A stretch of 64,000 nt of DNA from Sphingomonas montanisoli (GTDB lineage Bacteria; Pseudomonadota; Alphaproteobacteria; Sphingomonadales; Sphingomonadaceae): positions 17,319-81,318 of the forward strand of contig NZ_VTOU01000007.1 of assembly GCF_008274695.1 (NCBI RefSeq), given 5' to 3'. Position numbers and translations under genes: made by a program. Numbering within the stretch: the stretch's first letter is position 1; every line of letters starts with the position of its first letter. This document shows positions 16,821 through 24,153 of the stretch, in pieces. The notes under the pieces were generated by a model, which had not been told where the DNA came from, searched no databases, and saw only the letters and a list, made by a program, of their open reading frames with translations.

Positions 16821-17594
16821 ATGGCCTATGAGTTCGTCACCGTCACGCGCGAAGGGCCGCTGACGATCGTCACGCTGAACCGGCCCGAAAGCCGCAACGC
16901 GCTCAATTCCGCCGCGCATCGCGAACTCGACGCGATCTTTGACGATTTCGCCGCCGATCCCGATCAATGGGTCGCGATCGTCACCGGCGCGGGCGACAAG
17001 GCTTTCTCCGCAGGCATGGACCTGAAAGAGGTCAGCAAGGGCATGGGCGCGCTTCCCAAGAGCGGCTTTGCCGGGCTCACCCACCGGTTCGACTGCACCA
17101 AGCCGATCATCGCTGCGGTCAACGGCGTCGCGATGGGCGGCGGTTTCGAAACTGCGCTCGCCTGTGACGTGATCATCGCGTCGGCCAATGCCCAGTTCGG
17201 CCTGCCCGAGCCGGTCGTCGGGGTCGCGGCGCTCGCGGGCGGCCTCCTGCGCTTGCCGCGCACGATCGGGGTCAAGGCGGCGATGCCGATGATGCTGACC
17301 GGCAAGCCTGTCAGCGCGGCGGAGGGGCATCGCCTTGGTTTCGTTTACCAGGTTGTCGAGGGCGACGTGCTGGAGGCCGCGCGTGCCTTCGCGGCCGATA
17401 TCCTGCGCTGCTCGCCGATGGCGGTCCGTGCGGCGAAGGAGGTGGTCGTGCGCGGGATGGAGTTGCCGCTCGAAGACGCGCTGAAGCAGCAGTCGCAATG
17501 GCCCGCCGTAAAGGCGCTCTTCACCTCGGAGGATATGCGCGAAGGCCCGCGCGCCTTCGCCGAGAAGCGCGCACCGAAGTGGAAGGGGCGCTGA
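16821..17594 (+). CDS. enoyl-CoA hydratase/isomerase family protein (crotonase)
   Basis: 257 residues. The oxyanion-hole segments are FSAGMDLKE and GGGFETALACD, and the two acid/base glutamates are at GGGFE and LPEPVV, so hydratase chemistry is possible. The second segment reads VGVAALAGGLLRLPR instead of the more usual IPGAGG, a modest deviation. It acts on acyl-CoA thioesters in beta-oxidation-like degradation. It lies 54 nt after the Rieske gene with AGAGGGGATC as a weak ribosome-binding site, and 100 nt before LLM-3, so this is a likely operon. It indicates that the locus carries an intermediate as a CoA ester. Confidence 0.88.
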   Translation: MAYEFVTVTREGPLTIVTLNRPESRNALNSAAHRELDAIFDDFAADPDQWVAIVTGAGDKAFSAGMDLKEVSKGMGALPKSGFAGLTHRFDCTKPIIAAVNGVAMGGGFETALACDVIIASANAQFGLPEPVVGVAALAGGLLRLPRTIGVKAAMPMMLTGKPVSAAEGHRLGFVYQVVEGDVLEAARAFAADILRCSPMAVRAAKEVVVRGMELPLEDALKQQSQWPAVKALFTSEDMREGPRAFAEKRAPKWKGR

Positions 17595-17694
17595 TCGCCT
17601 GAAGCGATCGCGGACGGCGCATCCATCGCAAAAAGGAGCGCTACAGCGTCCGCGCGGTGGTCGATGAAGGCGCATCTGAAAAGGAGAGGCGGCC

Positions 17695-18612
17695 ATGAAA
17701 TTCTTCTACCTGTTCCCCGGGCGCGGCGTGCCGGTCAACGAGGCGCTGATGTCGGGCAAGGTGTGCAACCGGCTCGCGATCGCGGCGGAGCAAGCGGGCT
17801 TTTACGGCGTCGGCCTCGATCAACATCCCGCCCCCGTCATGCCGTGGCTGCAGGGGCCGGGCGGGCATCATTGCTTCGATCCATTCATCGGCCTGGCATC
17901 GGCCGCCGCCGTCGCGCCGAAACTGCGCCTGCTCACCTATCTGGCGGTGATCCCGTTCTACAATCCGTTCCAGCTGACCAAGATGGTCAACACGCTCGAC
18001 ATGTTCAGCGACGGCCGCCTGATCCTGGGCGCGGGCATCGGCTATATGCAGGGCGAATTCGAGGCGATGGGGATCGACTTCGACAAGCGCAACGAACTGT
18101 TCGTCGAATCGCTGGAGGTGTTCCGCAAGGCATCGACCGGCGAACCCGTCGACTATGACGGGGCGGGTTTCACTGCGCGCGGCGTCGTGATCCAGCCGAC
18201 CGCGATCCAGCGCCCGCACCCGCCGATCTGGCTGGGCGGCAACGCCAAGCTCACCCGCCGTCGCGTCGCCGAGTTCGCGCAGGGCTGGCTGCCGATGCCG
18301 CTCAAGCGCAGCCGCGGCAATACCGATCACAAGGTGCCGGCGCTCGAGAGCGTCGAAGATCTGAAGAACCTGCTGCCCGAAATGTTCGAGCATAAGGAGA
18401 AGATCGGCCGCACCGATCCGATCGACATCGTGATCTCCTCCGGCCTCGTCATGCCCAACATCCCCTGGGACGAGCAGGTCGATCTGCTGAAGGAATATCA
18501 GGCGATCGGCGTCACCGGGCTCACCGTCGGCGGGATGGGCGACACGCCGGAGGATGCGGAAGACTTCATCCGCCGCTATGGCGAAGAGGTGATCGCCAAG
18601 TTCGAAGGATGA
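17695..18612 (+). CDS. LLM class flavin-dependent oxidoreductase (LLM-3)
   Basis: 305 residues. Luciferase-like barrel: MKFFYLFPGRGV start, GLDQHPAPVMPW near the active site, TLDMFSDGRLILGAGIG with the cofactor loop, and a late PPIWLGG strand. A strong AAAGGAGAGG ribosome-binding site precedes the ATG. It is 26 nt upstream of cofD, which is the best evidence in the window that this enzyme depends on F420. The reaction is probably hydride transfer on a product of the Rieske/crotonase steps; the direction and substrate are not evident. Confidence 0.85.
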   Translation: MKFFYLFPGRGVPVNEALMSGKVCNRLAIAAEQAGFYGVGLDQHPAPVMPWLQGPGGHHCFDPFIGLASAAAVAPKLRLLTYLAVIPFYNPFQLTKMVNTLDMFSDGRLILGAGIGYMQGEFEAMGIDFDKRNELFVESLEVFRKASTGEPVDYDGAGFTARGVVIQPTAIQRPHPPIWLGGNAKLTRRRVAEFAQGWLPMPLKRSRGNTDHKVPALESVEDLKNLLPEMFEHKEKIGRTDPIDIVISSGLVMPNIPWDEQVDLLKEYQAIGVTGLTVGGMGDTPEDAEDFIRRYGEEVIAKFEG

Positions 18613-18638
18613 ATTGTGTCGAAGTCGGGTGGGATTGA

Positions 18639-19562
18639 ATGAGCGTCGTCGTCCTCACGGGTGGGGTCGGCGGCGCCAAATTGGTGCTGGGGCTCGCGCA
18701 GCTCGTCTCCGCCGCCGATCTGACCGCGATCGTCAACACGGGCGATGACTTCCGCCATTTCGGCCTCGCCATCTCACCCGATATCGACACGCTGCTCTAT
18801 ACGTTGTCGGGCAAGTCCAACACCGAACTCGGCTGGGGTCGCGCGGGGGAAAGCTGGAACTTCATGGCGGCGCTGCGGTCGCTCAGCGCGCCCGACTGGT
18901 TCAATCTGGGCGATGGCGATCTCGCGCTCCATGTCCTGCGCAGCGCGCGGCTGGCGGCAGGCGAGCCGCTATCGGCGATCATCGCGGATTTCGCCGCGAA
19001 GTGGGATATCGGCCTTTCCGTCCTGCCGATGACCGACGATGCGGTCGCGACCCGGCTGGAAACCGACGCGGGCCTGCTCGATTTCCAGGACTATTTCGTC
19101 CGCCTGCGCTGCGCCCCCGCGACTTCGGCGATCCGTTTCGACGGCGCGGATGCCGCAAAGCCTGCGCCCGGTGTGGTCGACGCGATCATGGGCGCGAGCG
19201 CGATCGTCATCGCGCCCTCCAATCCCTTCCTCAGCGTCGATCCGATCCTTGCCGTCCCCGCGATCCGCGCGGCGCTGGCGGAGACCAAGGCACCCGTCGT
19301 CGCGGTGTCGCCGATCGTCGGCGGCGCGGCGGTGAAGGGGCCGACCGCCAAGCTGATGGGCGAACTTGGCCTGATGGTCAGCGCCTCGGCGGTCGCCGCC
19401 CATTATGGCGACATCCTCGATGGCCTGCTGGTCGACGAACGCGATCCGCCCGAGGATATCGGCGGTGTCGTGGTCGCGCGCGCCGACACACTGATGCACG
19501 ATCTTGACGACCGCATCCGCGTCGCCCGCGCCGCGCTCGCCCTCGCCGAAAGCCTCAAATGA
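18639..19562 (+). CDS. cofD: 2-phospho-L-lactate transferase (coenzyme F420 biosynthesis)
   Basis: 307 residues, normal CofD/FbiA length. The N-terminus VVLTGGVGGAKL and the motif NTGDDFRHFGLAISPDID are the signature phosphate- and FO-binding elements; APSNPFLS and SPIVGG follow in order. CofD transfers the phospho-lactyl (or phosphoenolpyruvyl/3-phosphoglyceryl) moiety from its guanylyl carrier to the deazaflavin FO to give F420-0. The stop overlaps cofC by ATGA. FO synthase (cofG/cofH) and the glutamyl ligase cofE are absent here and must be encoded elsewhere if F420 is made. Confidence 0.93.
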   Translation: MSVVVLTGGVGGAKLVLGLAQLVSAADLTAIVNTGDDFRHFGLAISPDIDTLLYTLSGKSNTELGWGRAGESWNFMAALRSLSAPDWFNLGDGDLALHVLRSARLAAGEPLSAIIADFAAKWDIGLSVLPMTDDAVATRLETDAGLLDFQDYFVRLRCAPATSAIRFDGADAAKPAPGVVDAIMGASAIVIAPSNPFLSVDPILAVPAIRAALAETKAPVVAVSPIVGGAAVKGPTAKLMGELGLMVSASAVAAHYGDILDGLLVDERDPPEDIGGVVVARADTLMHDLDDRIRVARAALALAESLK

Positions 19563-20092
19563 TCGGTTGGACCGCTCTGGTCCCGATCAAGGCGCCAGCC
19601 GACCGCAAGACCCGCCTGGCTCCCCATCTCTCGCCGGCCGAGCGTGAGGCGCTGACCGACGACATGCTCGCTCACGTCGCCGAAGTGCTGAAGGCCAGTC
19701 CGTCGGTCGCGCGGGCAATCCTGCTGTCACCCGAACCGCCCGAAGACGGCTTCGACGGCTGGATCGCCGACGAAGGACGCGGCCTCAATGCCGAGCTGGA
19801 GGGTGCTCGCGCGCATCTGGATTGCGATCTGCTCGTCCTCCACGCCGATCTGCCGCGGCTGACGGTCCATGATGTCGAGACGTTGTTGGCGGACGCTGTC
19901 GACGTCGCTGCGATCGTCCCCGATCGCCACCATGTCGGGACGAATGCAATCGCATTGCCCGCCGGCGCCGCTTTCACCTTCGCATTCGGGGAAAACAGCT
20001 TTGCCGCCCATCGCGCGAAACCCGGAACTCTCATCGTCGAGAGCCCCGGGCTGATGCACGATGTCGATCGGATCGAGGATCTGATCGGGTAG
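19559..20092 (+). CDS. cofC: 2-phospho-L-lactate (or 3-phosphoglycerate/PEP) guanylyltransferase
   Basis: 177 residues, on the short side for CofC/FbiD. The nucleotidyltransferase motifs are present: LVPIKAPADRKTRLAP at the start, the metal-site LHADLPRL in the middle, and VPDRHHVGTNAIALP with FAFGENSFAAH at the end. It activates a three-carbon phospho-acid with GTP for CofD. Which acid is used (2-phospholactate, PEP or 3-phosphoglycerate) differs between bacteria and cannot be read safely from sequence. Translationally coupled to cofD; the end abuts the convergent osmC-like gene. Confidence 0.9.
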   Translation: MIGWTALVPIKAPADRKTRLAPHLSPAEREALTDDMLAHVAEVLKASPSVARAILLSPEPPEDGFDGWIADEGRGLNAELEGARAHLDCDLLVLHADLPRLTVHDVETLLADAVDVAAIVPDRHHVGTNAIALPAGAAFTFAFGENSFAAHRAKPGTLIVESPGLMHDVDRIEDLIG

Positions 20093-20518
20093 TTAGGCGA
20101 GTTTGGCGTCGAGCGTGATCGGTGCCTTGAACAGCTTCGACACCGGGCAACCCGCCTTGGCGCCGGCCGCGATCTCCTGGAATTTGGCGTTGTCGATGCC
20201 GGGGATTGTGGCCGTCAGGTCGAGCTTGATCGCGGTGATCGAGAAGCCGTCGACATCCTCCAGCGTCACCGTCGCGACGGTATCCATCGCGTCGGCCTTG
20301 AAGCCCGCCTGTTCGAGCGCGAGCGACAGCGCCATCGTGAAGCAGCCGGCATGCGCCGCGCCCAGCAATTCTTCCGGGTTGGTGCCCGCCACGCCTTCGA
20401 AACGGCTGGCAAAGCCATAAGGATGTGCGTCGATTGCCTTGCTGTCGGTGCTGATTGCGCCGCGGCCATCCTTCAGGCCACCTTCCCAATGGGCACTGCC
20501 CTTGCGATTGATCTTCAT
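20093..20518 (-). CDS. OsmC family peroxiredoxin
   Basis: 141 residues of the OsmC subfamily (not Ohr): the catalytic cysteines are C59 in AAHAGCFTMAL and C124 in AKAGCPVSKLF, with the supporting Arg in FASRFEG. It reduces organic hydroperoxides using dihydrolipoyl or other thiols. An AAAGGAG ribosome-binding site precedes the start. It abuts cofC end to end and is followed upstream, on the same strand, by a small membrane protein gene 23 nt away, so these may be co-transcribed. Confidence 0.92.
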   Translation of the reverse strand: MKINRKGSAHWEGGLKDGRGAISTDSKAIDAHPYGFASRFEGVAGTNPEELLGAAHAGCFTMALSLALEQAGFKADAMDTVATVTLEDVDGFSITAIKLDLTATIPGIDNAKFQEIAAGAKAGCPVSKLFKAPITLDAKLA

Positions 20519-20541
20519 TGGAAATCTCCTTTTTCAGACGG

Positions 20542-21036
20542 TTACGCCAACGCGGCGGGACGGAAACGGGTTGCGATCAGATATCCCAACGCGACATTCG
20601 CGATCAGGACCACGCCTTGCGCGACGGCAAACGGCGGTTCAGTGCCGGTGGGCGCAAGTGCGTTGAGCGCGGGCACCTTCAGGAAGGACTGCACCACCAG
20701 CACGAACAGGTTCAGGTAGAGCGCGATCACCGCCGTCACGGTGTAGGTGATGCGCGCCATGCCTTGCAGTTTGACGACGTAGAGCGCGACCGCGGCGATG
20801 ATCAGGTCGATCGTCGAGATCACCCCGAAACCGAGCGCCGGCGTGAAGCCCGCAAAGGGGAACAGGAAGCCGGTCAGGCTGGTCAGTGCGGTAAAGGCGA
20901 GGAAGATCGCCGTGGTGATCTTCATGTACCGCCCGGCGATCATGGCGGGGAGGGCGATCAGCCCCGCGGCAATCCCGATCAGGCTGATGGCGACGTGCAG
21001 CGCGACGAAGGCCTGCACCGAAAGTCCGAGGATCAT
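20542..21036 (-). CDS. small four-to-five-helix membrane protein of unknown function
   Basis: 164 residues from the ATG at 21036, which has AAAGGAGA at good spacing; the frame runs further upstream but without membrane-protein character. Hydrophobic segments lie at about residues 5-30, 38-62, 70-92, 98-120 and 135-155 with very few charges. I do not recognise a named family; similar proteins are usually annotated as hypothetical membrane proteins. It lies between osmC and an SDR gene (31 nt from it) on the same strand, so the three look like one operon, perhaps linked to oxidative or solvent stress. Confidence 0.65.
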   Translation of the reverse strand: MILGLSVQAFVALHVAISLIGIAAGLIALPAMIAGRYMKITTAIFLAFTALTSLTGFLFPFAGFTPALGFGVISTIDLIIAAVALYVVKLQGMARITYTVTAVIALYLNLFVLVVQSFLKVPALNALAPTGTEPPFAVAQGVVLIANVALGYLIATRFRPAALA

Positions 21037-21067
21037 GACGTGTCTCCTTTCATCATCGATGCGGGCA

Positions 21068-21847
21068 TCACGCGGCGTAGCGTGCGGCCGGCTGGTTGCG
21101 GGACAGGTTGGGGCGGAGCGCACCGCGCGCCGTCAGGTAGGTGTCGAGATCGGCCGTGTCGGGCAGCGACGGGATCGTGATCGTCTCGCCCAGATCCAGC
21201 CCTCCGATCGCGGCGTCGACCATGTCGTCGACCTCCATGATCATGTGCGCGGGCAGATTGGCGAGCTGTGCCTCGTCCCAGATCGCGGTGCGGGTGATGC
21301 CGGGCAATACCGCCTGGACGCGCACACCCTTCGGCGCCAGTTCGGCATTCAGCCCTTCACTGAAGGCGAGCACGAATGCCTTGGTCGCCGGATAGACCGC
21401 GGTGAACGCCTCGGGCATCAGCGCGGTGACCGACGTGATGTTGATGATCGTGCCGTTGCCTGCCTTGGCGAGACGCGGGGCGATCGCGGCCGACAGCCGG
21501 GTGACGGCGGTGACGTTCAGGTCGATCATCTGCTGGAGGTGCGACAGATCGGCTTCGACGAAGGCGGTCTCGCCGGCGATCCCCGCATTGTTGACCAGGG
21601 TCGTGATCGCGGCATCGTCGCGCAACCGCGCCTCGACCTTCGCAAGGTCTTCGGCCTTGCCCAGATCGGCGGCGATGATCTCGACCTTGACGCCGGTGTC
21701 GCGGCGCAGCGTTTCGGCCAGTTGCTCCAGCTTCGCGGCGTTGCGCGCGACGAGGATCAGGTCGTGGCCCCGGCGCGCGAGCCGGTCCGCATAAGTGGCG
21801 CCGATACCGATCGATGCGCCGGTGACGAGGGCAGTTCCCTTGCTCAT
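21068..21847 (-). CDS. SDR family NAD(P)-dependent oxidoreductase
   Basis: 259 residues. TGASIGIG, VNNAGIAG, Ser in NITSVTA and YPATK are all intact. VARN after the second strand supports NADPH use. The C-terminal 70 residues (from about PHMIM) differ from classical SDRs and resemble the YdfG/DltE-like group often annotated as generic short-chain dehydrogenases. It is divergent from the GlxA-type AraC regulator at 22068, with 220 nt in between containing a 37-bp imperfect palindrome, so the regulator probably controls this gene and the two after it. Confidence 0.87.
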   Translation of the reverse strand: MSKGTALVTGASIGIGATYADRLARRGHDLILVARNAAKLEQLAETLRRDTGVKVEIIAADLGKAEDLAKVEARLRDDAAITTLVNNAGIAGETAFVEADLSHLQQMIDLNVTAVTRLSAAIAPRLAKAGNGTIINITSVTALMPEAFTAVYPATKAFVLAFSEGLNAELAPKGVRVQAVLPGITRTAIWDEAQLANLPAHMIMEVDDMVDAAIGGLDLGETITIPSLPDTADLDTYLTARGALRPNLSRNQPAARYAA

Positions 21848-21868
21848 GTCGAGTCTCCCGTTTCGGAG

Positions 21869-21905
21869 GACAGGGCGGATGATCGTTTCGTCCGCGTTCC
21901 CTGTC
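21869..21905. promoter_or_regulatory. imperfect palindrome upstream of the SDR at 21068
   Basis: GACAGGG at 21869-21875 mirrors CCCTGTC at 21899-21905, and GCGGA (21875-21879) mirrors TCCGC (21891-21895). It sits 22-58 bases ahead of the SDR start in the divergent region shared with the AraC-type regulator. It could be an operator or a leader hairpin. The remaining part of this 220-nt gap shows nothing clear. Confidence 0.35.
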
Positions 21906-22067
21906 GATCCCTTATGAAATCAAAGGAGGGCGACGTTGCACCTATACCTGAGTGTGATTGCCAGGCCGTCGTCGCTCTCCGTGATCAGAGGAATAGGTCG
22001 GTTGCGGATCGCTCGGGATTGGCGGATACGACATTAGGCGGGTCATTTCCGACAAAGGAGCTGCGCG

Positions 22068-23054
22068 GTGGTGGATAAGGGCGAGCTGACGGCCGAAGTC
22101 GGCATCATCATCTATCCCGATTGTCAGCTCGGCATGGTCCACGGCCTGACCGAGATGCTCGACGTCGCCGGCCGATTTGCCGTCGCGCGTGATCGGGCAC
22201 CGTTGCGGGTTAGCCACTGGCAATTGCGCGACGGCACGGTCGAACGATCGTTCGACAGCCACCCGGATGTGAAACGCCGGGCCGTCCCCGACATGTTGAT
22301 TGCTCCGGGCAGCATGCACAATCTGATCTCCGCTGAGGATGCCGCGCCTTTTGCCCGCTTCCTGCGGGATCATCACGCTCAGGGTGCCTTGCTGGCGTCG
22401 ACCTGTGCCGGCGCCTTCCTGCTGGCGGAGACCCGGCTGCTCGAAGGGCGTCCGGCCACGACTCACTGGTATTTCGCCGATGCCTTCCGCGATCGCTTTC
22501 CGGGCGTGCGTCTCGAAATTGATCGGATGGTGATCGACGATGGCGACATCCTCACCGCGGGCGGGTTGATGGCGTGGACCGATCTGGGCCTGCGCATCGT
22601 CGAACGCTTTCTCGGCCAGACCTTGATGATGGAAACCGCGAAGTTCCTGCTGCTCGATCCGGGTTCACGCGAGCAGCGCCATTACGCCCCGTTCGCGCCG
22701 AAGCTGACGCACGGTGACGAGGCGATATTGAAGGTCCAGCACTGGCTGCAGGCACGAGAGGCGCGGGCGGTCAGCGTCGCCGACATGGCGCGCGAGGCGC
22801 ATCTGGAGGAACGCACCTTCCTGCGCCGCTTCAAGGCTGCGACGGGCCTCAAGCCGATCGAATATGTCCAGCATCTGCGCATCGGCAAGGCGCGCGAGCT
22901 GCTCGAATTCACGAAGCGCTCGGTCGAACAGATCGCGTGGGGCGTCGGCTATGAAGACGCCGCCGCCTTCCGCAAACTGTTCCACCGCATGATCGGCCTG
23001 TCCCCCGGCGACTATCGCCAGAAATTCGCCGCGCCGATGGAGGAGGCGGCCTGA
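22068..23054 (+). CDS. GlxA family transcriptional regulator (DJ-1/PfpI domain plus AraC HTH)
   Basis: 328 residues starting at GTG 22068, supported by AAAGGAG at 22054-22060. The N-terminal half is a DJ-1/PfpI-like domain (VGIIIYPDCQLG; STCAGAFLLAE where the nucleophile-elbow Cys is kept). The C-terminal 100 residues contain two AraC helix-turn-helix motifs (DMAREAHLEERTFLRRFK and EQIAWGVGYEDAAAFRKLF). It probably activates the divergent SDR-membrane protein-OsmC operon in response to a small molecule. Its 3' end is followed directly by repeat R1a. Confidence 0.9.
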   Translation: MVDKGELTAEVGIIIYPDCQLGMVHGLTEMLDVAGRFAVARDRAPLRVSHWQLRDGTVERSFDSHPDVKRRAVPDMLIAPGSMHNLISAEDAAPFARFLRDHHAQGALLASTCAGAFLLAETRLLEGRPATTHWYFADAFRDRFPGVRLEIDRMVIDDGDILTAGGLMAWTDLGLRIVERFLGQTLMMETAKFLLLDPGSREQRHYAPFAPKLTHGDEAILKVQHWLQAREARAVSVADMAREAHLEERTFLRRFKAATGLKPIEYVQHLRIGKARELLEFTKRSVEQIAWGVGYEDAAAFRKLFHRMIGLSPGDYRQKFAAPMEEAA

Positions 23055-23058
23055 CCTT

Positions 23059-23188
23059 GATCCTCCCCCGGAGGGGGAGGGGGACCAGCGAAGCTGGTGG
23101 AGGGGTATTGCCCGGCAGCGAAGGTCCGTAATTGTGGCGACTACCCCTCCACCGCCTTTGGCGGTCCCCCTCCCCCTCCGGGGGAGGA
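23059..23188. repeat. R1a: palindromic intergenic repeat
   Basis: Arms of 26 bp at 23059-23084 and 23163-23188 are perfect reverse complements and G-run rich, each followed inward by a small side hairpin (AGC-GAA-GCT on the left, GCC-TTT-GGC on the right) and then by a second pair of complementary segments GGTGGAGGGG / CCCCTCCACC. It is the first of five copies in the window (R1a-R1e). The last 15 codons of the LysR gene at 23141 are written inside it. Confidence 0.85.
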
Positions 23189-24046
23189 TTGATCAGCCAC
23201 CCACTCCCGGAACGCGCGCATCGCTGCGGTCTCGGCGCGCGAATGGAGGCGGGTGAGCCAGTATCGGCCGGTCGTGACGGTGATGTCGAACGGCTGGACG
23301 ATCCGCCCTGCCGCCAGTTCGGCCGCGAACAGAGCCGGCGGGGCGAGCGCGACGCCCTGCCCCTGCGCCGCGGCGGCGACCATCAGCACCGAACTGTCGA
23401 ACAATGGCCCGCGCAAGGGAGGGCAGGGCAGGCGGGCGGCGGCGAACCAGCGCGGCCATTCGTCGGCGCGATAGGATCGCAGCAACATCTCGCCGCCCAG
23501 CGCCTCGGGCCGGTCGAGCCGCGCTGCGATGGCGGGCGAGCAGAGCGGGCTGAGCGGCGCGTCAAGGATCGGATCGGCCTGCGTCCCATGCCACGCCCCG
23601 TCGCCGAAGCGGATCGCGAGGTCGAGCCCCTCACCCGCCAGATCGACCCGGTTGTTGTTGGTCAGCACGCGCAGGTCGACGTGCGGATGCCTGGCCGCGA
23701 AATCGTCAAGCCGAGGCAGCAGCCAGCCGACCGCGAAAGTCCCCACCACGCCTACCGTCAGCACCTCGGTCAGATGCCCGCCCGCATAGCGATCGAGCGT
23801 CGCGCCGATCCGGTCGAACGCGTCGGCCAGCACCGGCACCAGCGCGCGCCCCTCGTCGGTCAGCGCCAGGCCGCGCGGCAGGCGGCGGAACAGCCGCGTC
23901 CCCAGCCGTCGTTCGAGCGCCGCGACCTGATGGCTTACCGCCCCCTGGCTCACGCACAGTTCCAGCGCGGCGCGGGTGAAGTTCAGGTGCCGTGCCGATG
24001 CTTCGAAGGCGCGCAGCGCGTTGAGGGGCAGGTTGGGCCGATCCAT
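23141..24046 (-). CDS. LysR family regulator, AmpR/GcvA-like
   Basis: 301 residues. It opens PNLPLNALRAFEASARHLNF, the characteristic start of the GcvA/AmpR subgroup, with the HTH in RAALELCVSQGAVSHQV. The effector domain follows from about residue 92. AmpR relatives control beta-lactamase genes, and here the divergent neighbour is a metallo-beta-lactamase with a T-N11-A palindrome between them. The final 15 residues (SSPGGGGGPPKAVEG) come from repeat R1a, so the natural C-terminus has been extended or replaced by the repeat insertion. Confidence 0.88.
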   Translation of the reverse strand: MDRPNLPLNALRAFEASARHLNFTRAALELCVSQGAVSHQVAALERRLGTRLFRRLPRGLALTDEGRALVPVLADAFDRIGATLDRYAGGHLTEVLTVGVVGTFAVGWLLPRLDDFAARHPHVDLRVLTNNNRVDLAGEGLDLAIRFGDGAWHGTQADPILDAPLSPLCSPAIAARLDRPEALGGEMLLRSYRADEWPRWFAAARLPCPPLRGPLFDSSVLMVAAAAQGQGVALAPPALFAAELAAGRIVQPFDITVTTGRYWLTRLHSRAETAAMRAFREWVADQSSPGGGGGPPKAVEG

Positions 24047-24053
24047 GCATCAG

Positions 24054-24072
24054 GCATGAATTGGTTTCATGC
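24054..24072. promoter_or_regulatory. LysR-type (T-N11-A) operator candidate
   Basis: GCATGAA (24054-24060) and TTCATGC (24066-24072) form a perfect 7-bp inverted repeat with a 5-nt spacer; T24057 and A24069 are separated by exactly 11 bases, the LTTR consensus. It starts 8 bases from the LysR start codon and is centred 91 bases upstream of the beta-lactamase ATG, the usual place of an activation site that also serves autorepression. Confidence 0.65.
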
Positions 24073-24153
24073 TTCTGTCGAGAATTGATGCTTTGCCGAT
24101 TGGCAGTGCACAGGCCATCCTCTCCCCATCATTCGGCAGATGGGGAATAAGCA

